A stretch of DNA of 64,000 nt from CAVVEC01 sp963747105 (GCA_963747105.1 CAVVEC010000008.1:124001-188000), one strand, 5' to 3'; positions 1 through 8,409 are shown, counted from the first letter of the stretch. Notes: generated by a model from the letters alone, not told the origin. Made by a program: numbers and translations.

Positions 1-1
1 C

Positions 2-769
2 GACAGCACCATCAGCGGGAATTACGCGGCGAATGGCGGCGGAGTCTACAACGCGGGGACACTGACAATCAACAACAGCACCATCAGTGGGAATTCCTGC
101 AAACAGGGGGGCGGCGGAATCAACAACGCCGGCAAGATCTTGACGATCAACAACAGCACCCTCAGCGGGAATGGCGCGATACGCGGCGGCGGAATCTACG
201 GAGGTCCCTCGACGATCAACAAGAGCACATTCAGCGGGAATAGCGCGTCCTATGGTGGCGGAATCTACGGAGGTTCGACGATCAACAACAGCACCTTCAA
301 TGGGAATAGCGCGGGGCTTTACGGCGGCGGAATCTACACATTGTCCTCGACGATCAACAACAGCACCTTCAGCGGGAATAGTGCGGGGTGGGGCGGCGGC
401 GGAATCGAAAACGACCACGGCACAGCGACACTTCAGAACAGCATTATCGCGAATAGCACTTCTGGCGGAAACTGCCACGGCACTATGACCTCCAATGGCT
501 ACAACCTCAGCGACGATAATACCTGCAATTTCGGCGGCCCCGGCGATTTCAACAACTCCAATCCCGAACTGGGCACTTTAGGTAACTACGGCGGTCCCAC
601 CCAGACCATCCCGCTGCTCGTTGGCAGCCCGGCGATTAATGCTGGCAACCCGAATGGCTGTACGGACGGCAAAGGTCATCTGCTGAAGACCGATCAGCGC
701 GGCAAGCCGCGCCCTGATAAGCAATCTGGAATTTGCGACATGGGCGCGTTTGAACGGCAGACCGATTGA
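2..769 (+). CDS. Repeat-rich exported protein, C-terminal part (choice-of-anchor Q / parallel beta-helix type)
   Basis: The reading frame is open from base 2, so the gene starts upstream of the window and only about 255 residues are seen. The visible part is built from imperfect repeats of about 20-25 residues with a core like TINNSTxSGNxA followed by GGGIY. This pattern is typical of polymorphic outer-membrane/right-handed beta-helix proteins. The tail (GNYGGPTQTIPLLVGSPAIN, then a DQRGKPRP segment and CDMGAFE) matches the end of choice-of-anchor Q domain proteins, which are secreted or surface proteins. Function is unknown. A strong terminator follows 21 bases after the stop. Confidence 0.75.
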   Translation, partial: DSTISGNYAANGGGVYNAGTLTINNSTISGNSCKQGGGGINNAGKILTINNSTLSGNGAIRGGGIYGGPSTINKSTFSGNSASYGGGIYGGSTINNSTFNGNSAGLYGGGIYTLSSTINNSTFSGNSAGWGGGGIENDHGTATLQNSIIANSTSGGNCHGTMTSNGYNLSDDNTCNFGGPGDFNNSNPELGTLGNYGGPTQTIPLLVGSPAINAGNPNGCTDGKGHLLKTDQRGKPRPDKQSGICDMGAFERQTD

Positions 770-789
770 TGGAATGATCCGGTGTTACA

Positions 790-821
790 AGCCGCCCGAT
801 GTTGTGGGCGGCTTCGCTTTT
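790..821 (+). terminator. Rho-independent terminator after the beta-helix gene
   Basis: GCCGCCC and GGGCGGC form a 7-bp GC stem with an 8-base loop, followed by TTCGCTTTT. It sits directly downstream of the plus-strand gene ending at 769. The remaining bases to 952 hold no gene that I can support. Confidence 0.75.
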
Positions 822-952
822 GTGACCCTTAAGGGCGATCCGTTGCCGCGGTATCCGATTTGGGGAATTTTGAGTGAAATCACGATTTGTCGTTAGTTGA
901 CAGATGAGCCTTGACAACGCCCTCTGTGAGGTCAAGTTCAAACTATAAAAAG

Positions 953-1174
953 TTAACCCTGAGTCTTGTCCTGATACTCCTCGTGCCATGCCATCTGAAT
1001 CGCTTCCAGCTTGCTTTCGTTGGATTGTTTGGGATCGCCCTTGAACTCGGGCAACTCGATCACATAGCGGTGCAGATCGGTAAATCGGACAGCCAGCGGA
1101 TCTAGCTGCGGGTGCACTTCTGAAAGCATGATTCCGATGTCTTCTGCGTTGTCCCAGGTGAGGTCTTTTGGCAT
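953..1174 (-). CDS. iscX: IscX-like Fe-S assembly protein
   Basis: The 73-residue product fits IscX (YfhJ), a small acidic protein that binds IscS and acts as an iron-linked regulator of cluster assembly. Family landmarks are visible: the DLTWDNAEDIG start, the LDPLAVRFTDLH core, then DPKQSNESKLEAIQMAW near the C-terminus. It is the last gene of the minus-strand isc operon, 73 bases after fdx. The gap between them carries an imperfect GTCGTTGG-type inverted repeat. Confidence 0.88.
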   Translation of the reverse strand: MPKDLTWDNAEDIGIMLSEVHPQLDPLAVRFTDLHRYVIELPEFKGDPKQSNESKLEAIQMAWHEEYQDKTQG

Positions 1175-1194
1175 GAAGAGGTTCTCCTTGCGTC

Positions 1195-1245
1195 GTTGGT
1201 CCTTGGTCGTTGGCCTACGACGAGCGACGAACGACCAACGACTGC
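1195..1245. repeat. GTCGTTGG-type short inverted repeat
   Basis: The gap between fdx and iscX holds GTCGTTGGTCCTTGGTCGTT and an approximate reverse complement (AACGACCAACGAC), able to form a hairpin. The same word family (GTCGTTGGCCGTTGG) reappears at 43438-43470 inside dnaG, so it is a dispersed repeat and not operon-specific. Confidence 0.6.
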
Positions 1246-1247
1246 AT

Positions 1248-1661
1248 TCAGTGTTCCTCCGAAACGTAATTCCGGTTCCACGCGGGAATCTCGACCACCA
1301 CTTTGCCCGGCTTCGTGATTACGGCCTGGCAACCTAGACGTGAGTTCAACTGCAGATCCGCTGCCATGTCGAGGCGGTCCGCCTCGTCGTCGTCCATCTC
1401 GGAAAGATTCTCGGCGCCTTCCTTCACCCACACGTGGCAGGTGGTGCAGGCACAATTGCCGCCGCAAGCGTGGTCCAGACGAACGCCGTAGTTCAGTGCG
1501 ACGTCGAGGATGGACTTTTGTTTGCCATGATCTTTGTAAGGAAGCTTGTCGTGCTCGAATTCCACGGTCTTGCCTTCAGGCAGAAACGTCACCTGGACCG
1601 TGTTTTCGTCCGGTGCGTCTGCCGTCGCGGCGCCCGCGCTTTGTATCTTTTCCTCAGACAT
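1248..1661 (-). CDS. fdx: ISC-type 2Fe-2S ferredoxin
   Basis: A 137-residue ferredoxin that supplies electrons for Fe-S assembly on IscU. The cluster ligands are visible in CGGNCACTTC (C-x5-C-x2-C), with the fourth cysteine in SRLGCQ about 37 residues later. The segment LDHACGGNCACTTCHVWVKE is typical of ISC/adrenodoxin-like ferredoxins. The N-terminal 20 residues, rich in Ala and Asp, are extra. GGGAG lies about 8 bases before the ATG. It sits between the VOC gene and iscX, as the penultimate gene of the operon. Confidence 0.93.
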   Translation of the reverse strand: MSEEKIQSAGAATADAPDENTVQVTFLPEGKTVEFEHDKLPYKDHGKQKSILDVALNYGVRLDHACGGNCACTTCHVWVKEGAENLSEMDDDEADRLDMAADLQLNSRLGCQAVITKPGKVVVEIPAWNRNYVSEEH

Positions 1662-1679
1662 ATTGCTCCCACCCTCTCC

Positions 1680-2021
1680 CTAGCTTGCCCCCACGCTCAC
1701 ATGCGCGCCTTCCGAATCCTCAAATTGCGCCAGCGTTCCGCCGAAGTCCTGTTTAGTTGGAGGCATGGGGAATCGCACACCTTTGCCTTGCATGTCTTCA
1801 TAGAATTGCAGCAGGTCGGCCACGTTGAAACCAAGCTCAACTTTTCCCGCGGGATTTTTCTGCGAAGCGGGATGCAGAGCCAGAGTGGTTTCGCCGGTAG
1901 CGAACTCGCTCCAACCGGGGGACTCAAACTTGAGCGGAAGCCCGATTATGTCCCGGTAAAACTTTACGGCGCGATTCATGTCCGCCACGAACTCGATTGC
2001 ATAGCTGAGCTTAGTCTGCAT
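1680..2021 (-). CDS. VOC (glyoxalase/bleomycin-resistance) family protein
   Basis: A small VOC-fold protein of about 113 residues. It has the usual pattern FVADMNRAVKFYRDIIGLPL, then WSEFATGETTLALH, ELGFNVADL and a final EDSEGAHVSV, corresponding to paired beta-alpha-beta-beta-beta units. Such proteins may be metal-dependent lyases, isomerases or binding proteins, and the substrate cannot be told. Two starts are possible: 2048, which overlaps the hscA stop by 4 bases, or 2021, preceded by GAGGG at good spacing. I chose 2021. It is embedded in the isc operon between hscA and fdx, so co-expression with Fe-S assembly is likely. Confidence 0.85.
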   Translation of the reverse strand: MQTKLSYAIEFVADMNRAVKFYRDIIGLPLKFESPGWSEFATGETTLALHPASQKNPAGKVELGFNVADLLQFYEDMQGKGVRFPMPPTKQDFGGTLAQFEDSEGAHVSVGAS

Positions 2022-2044
2022 GTTCTCGTCCCTCGGGGTATCGG

Positions 2045-3945
2045 TCATTGGAAATCCGCCTTGGCCACGGGATGCCCTGCCGTGGGCCCTTCGCCCAAGT
2101 CGGCTTCGTCCATGGTCTTTCCTTTCAAAGCCGTGCTCACAGCGCTATCCATCATCAGCTCGGCCAGCCGCATGGTGCCCTGGTTCAAGGCATCGATAGC
2201 TTTCCGGATCGCCGCATAAGCGTCTTCAGTTTTCACCTGATTCAGGGCCTTTTCGAGCTTTGCAATCTGCTTCTTCTCATCGCTGGTGAGCTGGCTCCAG
2301 GCCGGACTCTTCTTGCCTTTCTCCAAAGCAGCCAGAATTGTCTCTGCCTCGTTGCGCGCCTCAATCACTTGCCTTCGCCGGAAGTCCTCTTCAGCGTAGT
2401 CGAATGAATCGAGAATCATGCTTTCGACTTGATCGTCGGTGAGGCCATAGCTGGGCTGAACTTCAATCTCGGCTTCTTTGCCGCTTCGCTGTTCGCGTGC
2501 CGAAACGTGCAGGATGCCGTTGGCGTCAATGAGAAACCTAACCTCGACGCGCGGCATTCCCGCCACCATCGGCGGAATTCCTTTTAGATCGAAGCGTGCC
2601 AGGGAGCGGCAATCATTCGCCAGTTCGCGCTCGCCCTGCAGCACATGGATGGCGACGTTGGCCTGGCCATCGATCTGAGTTGTGTAGTACTGCGTGGCCG
2701 AGGCCGGAATGGTCGAGTTGCGCAGGATGATCTTGTCGGTCACACCGCCGGCCACTTCAATCCCCAATGACAGCGGCGTGACGTCCAGCAGCAACATGTT
2801 CTCGGTGGCTTCCGAACCGCCGCCGAGAATATTGGCCTGCACAGCCGCGCCCAGAGCCACCACCTCGTCGGGATTGAGGTCGGTGTGCGGCTTTCGCTGA
2901 AATAATTCCTCGACTAGCCCCCGCACCCTGGGAATGCGAGTCGAACCTCCGACCAGCACGACTTCGTCAATCTGCTCTGGCTTCAGCTTGGCGTCTTTCA
3001 AGGCCTGCTTGCAAGGACCAACCGTCCGATCCACGATGGGCTGGATCAACCGCTCGAACTGCTCCCGGGTAATCTCGCGTTGATAGCGTCCCCCCCGGGC
3101 AATTCGATATCCAGCCTGGTTGTGGCCTGCGAGGACAGTGCGATTTTCGCCTCGATCACGGCTTTGCGGATGGTCGCGACCATCTCTCCATTGCGGGACA
3201 AATCCAAGCCCATATCGCCGCGAATGTCGTCGAGCGCGATCCGGATCAGCAGATTGTCAATATCGTCGCCGCCGAGATGCGTGTCGCCGTTGGTAGCGAT
3301 CACTTCGAAAATTCCATCATGCAGCTTGAGGATAGAAATATCGAACGTTCCGCCGCCCAGATCGTAAACCGCTACGATGCCATTCTGTTTCTTGTCCAGG
3401 CCGTAGGCCAGCGAAGCGGCTGTCGGCTCGTTCACCAGGCGTAGCACTTCGAGCCCGGCGATGCGTCCGGCATCTTTCGTCGCCTGACGCTGGGCGTCGT
3501 TGAAATACGCCGGTACCGTAATGACCGCTTTGGTGACTGGTGCGGCGAAGAAGCGCTCGGCGTTACGTTTGAGCTGGCGCAGGATGAACGCCGAGATTTC
3601 TGGCGGGGTAAAGGTTTTCTGGCCAAGTTGGATGCGCAGAACTTCGCCCGGCTGCATATCTTCCGCCAGACGGAACGGAAAAAGCTTCAGCTCTTCCCGA
3701 ATGTCTTCCACGCCACGTCCCATCAGGCGTTTGATCGAATACACCGCGCGCTCGGGAGTCTCGATCAGATACTTTCGCGCGGCGTTGCCGACGATGATCT
3801 GATCGCGCTCGTCGAGGGCAACAACGGAGGGCACGAGATTCGACCCATCTTCGCCGGAAATCACGACAGGACTCTCCTCCTGCATGAACGCCACCAGGGA
3901 GTTGGTGGTGCCCAGATCGATTCCGACGATGCGATCGGTAGCCAT
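2045..3945 (-). CDS. hscA: HscA, Hsp70-type chaperone for Fe-S assembly (frameshifted in this sequence)
   Basis: A specialised DnaK homologue that works with HscB to release clusters from IscU. The N-terminal part (from 3945) has the Hsp70 signature VGIDLGTTNS and the DLGGGTFDIS phosphate loop. The rest (ending 2045) has the VGGSTRIPRV signature and the substrate-binding domain. The two parts lie in different frames and join at a run of seven C at 3090-3096. Losing two bases or gaining one restores a continuous DnaK-like linker (RYQREITREQFERLIQP). No active-site part is missing, so I read this as one gene of about 635 residues with a homopolymer indel. Confidence 0.88.
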
Positions 3946-4040
3946 TAGCATTCAGCAATTAGCATTCAGCATTCAGCCAATCGGATTCTGCTAATCCCGG
4001 CACAAAACCCACAGGGCTGAGTGCTGATGGCTGACTGCTG
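3946..4040. repeat. GCATTCAGC-type repeat between hscA and hscB
   Basis: The gap holds several copies of AGCATTCAGC on one side and GGCTGACTGCTGAATGCT on the other, giving an imperfect inverted repeat about 95 bases long. The same word family occurs at 8803-8936 and, as CTGAGAGCTGACCGCTGACG, inside dnaG near 43575-43612. It is a dispersed repeat, not a clear terminator. Confidence 0.65.
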
Positions 4041-4044
4041 AATG

Positions 4045-4791
4045 CTAGCTTTCAAGCACTTCATTCACATCCCTCACCAGATTCCTGATGTAATTCCGCC
4101 GATTCAGCAGGTCCAGCATTTTGTCGCGTACCTGTCGCCGGTCCGCTTCAGTCCCCGTATCCACGGCTTTGTCCCACTGGTTCCAGTGGCCCTTCAACTC
4201 GTTGAGCAACGTCTCGTACTTCTCTTCCAGTTCCAGCTTTTGCCGGCCGATTTCTTCAATCAGCGCCGGATCGTCTTCGCCCATCTTCCTTTGGCCGCGC
4301 AACTCCTCGAGTTGAACATTCAGCTCGAAAACCTCCTCAAGCAAATCCGGAGGTACAACCTGTTTCTTTAGTTCCCCGGTCGCGCGCGCTTTTTCGGTCG
4401 CGGTCTTGGACTGCTCTTCAAGTTCTACGCCTTCCAGCCGCAACAGGTACTCGGTGCGCTTGATCGGATCTTTCAAGGTACGATAAGCGTCATTCAGCAG
4501 CGAGCTCTGCTCCATGCTCCACTCCTGTTCCTGTTTGCCAGCGCGGGCGTACACGTCGGGATGAAGCTTCCGGCTTAGCTCATAAAATTCCTGCTCCAGG
4601 ATCGCGGGATCGAGGTTCAGCTTCCGGGGCAGGTTGAAGAAGGTAAAATAATCCACCGGCACCGGAGGCTGGACCTTGCCGCATGCGCTGCAGAAGTGGA
4701 CTGCGCGCATGGTGCCGCAGGACCAGCAGGTGGCAGTCGCCTCGCCGGGCATGATCAGGGACGAACTCGAGTTGGATTCCGGATTCGTCAT
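4045..4791 (-). CDS. hscB: HscB, J-domain co-chaperone with N-terminal zinc-finger-like motif
   Basis: HscB delivers IscU to HscA and stimulates its ATPase. The J domain is at about residues 45-115, with LSRKLHPD holding the essential HPD. The C-terminal helical domain (FELNVQLEELRG to the end) is the IscU-binding part. The N-terminus carries CWSCGTMRAVHFCSAC (C-x2-C-x8-C-x2-C), a tetracysteine motif found in some bacterial and mitochondrial HSC20 proteins but not in E. coli HscB. ATG 4791 is preferred to GTG 4800 because GGTGG lies about 10 bases before it. The gene lies upstream of hscA in the isc operon. Confidence 0.92.
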   Translation of the reverse strand: MTNPESNSSSSLIMPGEATATCWSCGTMRAVHFCSACGKVQPPVPVDYFTFFNLPRKLNLDPAILEQEFYELSRKLHPDVYARAGKQEQEWSMEQSSLLNDAYRTLKDPIKRTEYLLRLEGVELEEQSKTATEKARATGELKKQVVPPDLLEEVFELNVQLEELRGQRKMGEDDPALIEEIGRQKLELEEKYETLLNELKGHWNQWDKAVDTGTEADRRQVRDKMLDLLNRRNYIRNLVRDVNEVLES

Positions 4792-4879
4792 AAAACACAC
4801 CCACCACCGCCCGCTGACTACTTAGGAGAAAGCACGCCGTGGTGAAAGCCACGCGGGCGAGGGCGCCCGCGCCACACGA

Positions 4880-5248
4880 TCAACCCGAAAACGACGTGCC
4901 GCATCCGCAGGACTTCGACGAATTCGGGTTTACGAACACGAAGCCTTGTTGCATGAGCGTCTCCTGGTAATCGAGAGTCATGCCATGCAGGTAAATGAAC
5001 GACTTGGGGTCGACAAAGACCCGCACATCGCCAAACTGGAAGACGCGATCGCGTTCGCGGGGCTGAGTGTCGAAGCGAATGTTGTAGCTCAGCCCCGAGC
5101 ATCCGCCACCCTGCACCCCCAGGCGCAACCCGCCCTGCTCGGGCGAAATGCCTTCCTTGACGATGGCCGTGCGAATCTTGGCCAGCGCCTTTTCCGTCAC
5201 GTTGATGCCTTTAGCCGGAGCTGTGCTCGTTGGTTCCGCTGTAATCAT
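4880..5248 (-). CDS. iscA: IscA, A-type Fe-S carrier
   Basis: A 122-residue A-type carrier that receives clusters from IscU and passes them to apo-proteins. The conserved cysteines are all present: GGGCSGLSY in the middle and SCGCGTSF at the C-terminus. Length and layout (N-terminal extension, then INVTEKALAKI) are usual for the family. It lies between iscU and hscB in the minus-strand operon. A GTCATCCTGAG-type repeat lies immediately before its start, so the ribosome-binding site is unclear. Confidence 0.93.
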   Translation of the reverse strand: MITAEPTSTAPAKGINVTEKALAKIRTAIVKEGISPEQGGLRLGVQGGGCSGLSYNIRFDTQPRERDRVFQFGDVRVFVDPKSFIYLHGMTLDYQETLMQQGFVFVNPNSSKSCGCGTSFSG

Positions 5249-5335
5249 TTGTCATCCTGAGGCGCTTGTATTTGGCGCCGAAGGATCTGGGCGGCCCGCG
5301 ACGAGCGCTTGGCCGCGCGGCGGCCGGAGTAAGCG
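5245..5335. repeat. GTCATCCTGAGGCGC-type dispersed repeat (iscU-iscA gap)
   Basis: TTTGTCATCCTGAGGCGCTT, then GGCGCCGAAGGATCTG and a GC-rich palindrome (CGCGCGGCGGCCGG), fill the gap between iscU and iscA. A close copy lies at 5803-5885 before iscU. The words GTCATCCTGAG and CGAAGGATCT form the two arms of the repeat. Confidence 0.7.
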
Positions 5336-5363
5336 CGATCGGCGCGTTCGGGCCGCATCCCTG

Positions 5364-5777
5364 TTACTTCGCCTCCACCGCGACAGGCTTGGCCACATCC
5401 TGCTTCTTCTTCCAGTCGTGGATGGCGGCCCGGATGGCGTCTTCCGCGAGAACCGAGCAGTGAATCTTCACCGGAGGCAGCGAAAGCTCTTTCACAATCT
5501 CCGTGTTCTTGATCGCCAGCGCCTCGTCCACAGTTTTGCCCTTCACCCACTCGGTGGCGAGCGAAGACGACGCGATGGCCGAACCGCAGCCAAATGTCTT
5601 GAATTTTGCGTCTTCAATCACATTGGTCTGCGGATTGACTTTGATCTGCAGCTTCATCACGTCGCCGCATTCCGGAGCGCCCACCAGGCCGGTGCCAACC
5701 GTAGAGCTGTTCTTGTCCAACGAACCGACGTTACGCGGGTTGGAATAATGGTCGAGAACCTTATCGCTATATGCCAT
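5364..5777 (-). CDS. iscU: IscU Fe-S scaffold
   Basis: The scaffold on which IscS-derived sulfur and iron form the cluster. All three cysteine ligands are visible: GAPECGDVM, FKTFGCGSAIASSS and KIHCSVLAEDA. The HscA recognition motif LPPVK precedes the third cysteine. The 137-residue length is normal, with a short Lys/Ala/Val-rich tail. GGAGA lies about 9 bases before the ATG. It sits between iscS and iscA. Confidence 0.96.
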   Translation of the reverse strand: MAYSDKVLDHYSNPRNVGSLDKNSSTVGTGLVGAPECGDVMKLQIKVNPQTNVIEDAKFKTFGCGSAIASSSLATEWVKGKTVDEALAIKNTEIVKELSLPPVKIHCSVLAEDAIRAAIHDWKKKQDVAKPVAVEAK

Positions 5778-5802
5778 CTTGCTTTCTCCTGTAAAGCTAA
5801 AT

Positions 5803-5885
5803 TGTCATCCTGAGGCGCGTGCTTTTGGCGCCGAAGGATCTGAGCGACCGCGCGTCATCGCGCGCAAGCGCGATGACAATAAAGC
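5803..5885. repeat. GTCATCCTGAGGCGC-type dispersed repeat (iscS-iscU gap)
   Basis: Second copy of the repeat at 5245: ATTGTCATCCTGAGGCGCGT followed by GGCGCCGAAGGATCTGAGCG, then an inverted pair GTCATCGCGC/GCGCGATGAC. Both isc intergenic gaps around iscU therefore carry the same mobile-looking unit. Confidence 0.72.
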
Positions 5886-5900
5886 GCGACGCGAACATCC

Positions 5901-7184
5901 CTATTCTGCCGCCCACTTCACACTCTTCAAATCCACGCCTTCTTTCGCCATCTCATAGAGCGGCGAAAGCTCGCGCAGGCGCTGCACTGTTTCCACCACG
6001 CGGTCGGCGACGTAATCCACTTCCGCTTCCGTGTTGAATCGGCCAATGCCGAAGCGAATCGAACTGTGCGCCAGATCGTCCCCGGTGCCGAGAGCCTTTA
6101 ATACATAAGATGGTTCCAGAGTCGCCGAGGTGCAGGCCGAACCGCTGGAAACGGCAATATCGTTGATTCCCATCAGCAACGATTCGCCTTCTACGTACGC
6201 AAAACTGATGTTCAGATTCCCCGGCAGACGATGCTCCATCGAGCCGTTGATGTAGACCTCGTCCAGCCGGCCCATGATGTTGTCGCGGAGCCGGTTACGC
6301 AGGCCCGCGAGGTGGCAGGCTTCCTTGGGCATTTCTTCCGACGCAATCGCGCACGCTTTGCCCAGCCCTACGATGCCGGGGACGTTGAGTGTTCCCGACC
6401 GCATGCCGCGCTCGTGTCCGCCGCCATCAATGATCGCGGAGATCTGCACCCGCGGATTCTTGCGCCGGACGTACAAAGCGCCTACGCCTTTGGGGCCATA
6501 CATCTTGTGCGCGGAAATCGAGGCCAGATCGATGTTCTGTTTGACCACATCCACCGGAACTTTGCCAACCGCCTGGGTCGCATCCGTATGGAAAATCACG
6601 CCACGCTCATGGCAAAGCTTGCCGATCTCCGTCACCGACTGCAGCACGCCAATTTCGTTATTGGCGAACATGATCGTGACCAGGATGGTCTTATCGTCCA
6701 TGGCCCGCTTCAAGTCTTCGAGATCGATGAGACCATCCTTCTGCACCGGCAAGTACGTGACGCGGTAGCCGTACTTCTCCAGCCGCTTGCAGGTATCGAG
6801 CACAGCTTTGTGCTCGGTCACGGCCGTGATGATGTGGTTCCCTTTCTCTCTATACATCTCGGCGACGCCCTTGATGGCCAGGTTGTCGCTCTCCGTCGCG
6901 CCTGAGGTAAAGATGATTTCCTTCGCAGTCGCGCCCACCAGCTTGGCAATCCGCTCGCGGGCAGTCTCAACGCCCTCCTCGGCAACCCAGCCGAAAGCGT
7001 GATTGCGGCTGGCGGCATTGCCGAACTTCTCCATGAAATAGGGCAGCATCTCCTCCAGCACCCGAGGATCCATGGGCGTGGTGGCGTGGTTATCCATATA
7101 AATAGGCAGCTTGATGCCTTTCGGGGCCACATGCGGCTGCTCTTGCGTGTGAACCTGGGGGATCGTCTTTACATCCGTGCTCAT
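5901..7184 (-). CDS. iscS: IscS cysteine desulfurase
   Basis: A PLP enzyme that takes sulfur from cysteine and hands it to IscU and other acceptors. The start of the mature fold is IYMDNHATTPMDPRV. The PLP lysine lies in SISAHKMYGPKG. The catalytic loop cysteine lies in SSGSACTSATLEPSYVL. ATG 7184 is chosen because AGGAG lies about 8 bases upstream. An upstream in-frame start at 7199 would add five residues. Length (about 427 residues) is normal with an N-terminal extension. It directly follows iscR. Confidence 0.96.
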   Translation of the reverse strand: MSTDVKTIPQVHTQEQPHVAPKGIKLPIYMDNHATTPMDPRVLEEMLPYFMEKFGNAASRNHAFGWVAEEGVETARERIAKLVGATAKEIIFTSGATESDNLAIKGVAEMYREKGNHIITAVTEHKAVLDTCKRLEKYGYRVTYLPVQKDGLIDLEDLKRAMDDKTILVTIMFANNEIGVLQSVTEIGKLCHERGVIFHTDATQAVGKVPVDVVKQNIDLASISAHKMYGPKGVGALYVRRKNPRVQISAIIDGGGHERGMRSGTLNVPGIVGLGKACAIASEEMPKEACHLAGLRNRLRDNIMGRLDEVYINGSMEHRLPGNLNISFAYVEGESLLMGINDIAVSSGSACTSATLEPSYVLKALGTGDDLAHSSIRFGIGRFNTEAEVDYVADRVVETVQRLRELSPLYEMAKEGVDLKSVKWAAE

Positions 7185-7202
7185 GATTGCTCTCCTCAAA
7201 CT

Positions 7203-7667
7203 CTAGCTGGTGATGGTCACCAGTTCGGCCGGTTTCTTTGATTCCGGTTCCTCGTGCAAATGGGTTTCTTCTTTCATCTCCGCAATACTAATGCGCCGCA
7301 AAACCTGTTCGATGCTCTCATTGACCCGGCGCAATGGTTCCCGAATCGTGCAGCGGTCCGTCTGATCACACTCGCCACGCACGGTAATGCAAGAAGTGAT
7401 GAACAACGGACCGTCGATGGCACGGATCACCTCAAACGCGCTGATCTGTCCCGGATCACGTGCCAGCGTATAGCCGCCATTCATCCCGTGCTGCGAGTGC
7501 AGCAACCCGGCCTTAACCAACCTCTGCAGAATCTTTGCCAGCGCCTCTGGCGGAATGCCGTAGGCGTCGGCTACATCCTTCGCACTGCACGCGCCGCGGT
7601 GCACATGTTCGGCCAGATGCTTCATGGCCATCAGGCCGTAATCCGCTTTCTTGGTCAGCTTCAGCAT
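7203..7667 (-). CDS. iscR: IscR, Rrf2-family Fe-S sensing regulator
   Basis: A 154-residue Rrf2 protein. The winged HTH is at the N-terminus (MLKLTKKADYGLMAMKHLAE). The cluster-binding region holds cysteines in SCITVRGECDQTDRC, with the usual three close-spaced cysteines. In IscR these bind a 2Fe-2S cluster, and the holo form represses the isc operon. It is the first gene of the operon and has a matching palindrome just upstream (7690-7714), which supports autoregulation by cluster status. Confidence 0.92.
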   Translation of the reverse strand: MLKLTKKADYGLMAMKHLAEHVHRGACSAKDVADAYGIPPEALAKILQRLVKAGLLHSQHGMNGGYTLARDPGQISAFEVIRAIDGPLFITSCITVRGECDQTDRCTIREPLRRVNESIEQVLRRISIAEMKEETHLHEEPESKKPAELVTITS

Positions 7668-7689
7668 TCGCGAACTCAGGTTGAATCTT

Positions 7690-7714
7690 GAATCCGACCT
7701 TTTCAGTCGGATAT
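7690..7714 (-). promoter_or_regulatory. Putative IscR operator upstream of iscR
   Basis: A 25-base near-palindrome: GAATCCGACC, a 5-base centre, then AGTCGGATAT. It fits the layout of known type-1 IscR sites (ATA-N3-GACT-N5-AGTC-N3-TAT) and lies 23 bases before the iscR start. On the minus strand a possible -10 (TAGAAT, 7719-7724) with a weak -35 (TTGCGT, 18-base spacing) lies just upstream, so a bound repressor would overlap the transcription start. The motif is seen; the regulatory role is inferred. Confidence 0.65.
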
Positions 7715-7802
7715 TGCTATTCTAACCGGTAGGTGAACCCGAACGCAAGCCTTACCAGTCAACGGTAAGGAATGGGATTTAATGGTAAATCTATGTCATT
7801 AA

Positions 7803-7906
7803 GCAGGTTATGGGTTTACGACTGTTTCGGTCGTATTTCTCGGTAGGAGGCGCATCTGCAGCTAAACCCGGAGGCCTGGGATCAGCCATCGGGCTGAGCG
7901 ACCTGC
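7803..7906 (+). ncRNA. Candidate structured RNA leader (unassigned)
   Basis: Four helices nest in about 100 bases of the gap between the divergent iscR and small-protein genes: outer GCAGGT/ACCTGC (7803/7901), inner GGGTTTA/TAAACCC (7812/7863), hairpin ACGAC/GTCGT (7818/7830) and hairpin TCAGCC/GGCTGA (7882/7892). I do not recognise a known riboswitch class. Strand and function are uncertain, and a covariance test is needed. Confidence 0.3.
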
Positions 7907-7940
7907 ACCCAAGGCGGAAAGGGTATTGATTTCGAGGGAC

Positions 7941-7968
7941 TTGACAAGCCAACCAGTGAGGCTAAAAT
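7941..7968 (+). promoter_or_regulatory. Sigma-70-type promoter
   Basis: TTGACA at 7941-7946 and TAAAAT at 7963-7968 are separated by 16 bases, close to consensus. It points rightward to the small zinc-ribbon-like gene at 8076 and possibly onward to the receiver gene at 8410. Confidence 0.65.
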
Positions 7969-8075
7969 ACCCGAAAATTTCGCGCAAATTTCACTGTGGC
8001 CTGCTCGGGCCAAAGTGACACCTCCGTTTTATGAATTCAACGCCGCCGCCGCAACTCCCCGAGAAGAGAAGCACT

Positions 8076-8225
8076 ATGAGTGATTGCAAGCACGCCCGTG
8101 CGCAGGTCGTGGCCCGCGAGCAGGACGCCGAATTCGTCGAATGCCTCGATTGCGGCGACATCTTCGATTCCAGTGAATTAAAAGACATACGCATCGAAGA
8201 GACCAGGCTCTCGGACGAATCCTGA
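8076..8225 (+). CDS. Small zinc-ribbon-like hypothetical protein
   Basis: About 49 residues starting MSDCKHARAQVV. The ORF can also start at 8031. It contains one cysteine near the N-terminus and CLDCG in the middle (C-x2-C), followed by an acidic tail. This resembles half of a zinc ribbon, but I cannot assign a family. A consensus promoter lies about 110 bases upstream. Function is unknown. Confidence 0.55.
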   Translation: MSDCKHARAQVVAREQDAEFVECLDCGDIFDSSELKDIRIEETRLSDES

Positions 8226-8409
8226 TCCTCCCGCCGCATTCGCCGGTGGTCCTTGGAACCGAGCCTCGGCAGGCTCGGATGCACCAGGGATTCACTGAGC
8301 AACGGTCCAAGGTGTGACGATAGTAACCAATATTCAGGCCTTTCTGTTGTGTGCACGATCCACAGTTTGATAGTTTCAGCCCTGGGGATACTGCGCCCAC
8401 GGAGAGGTC

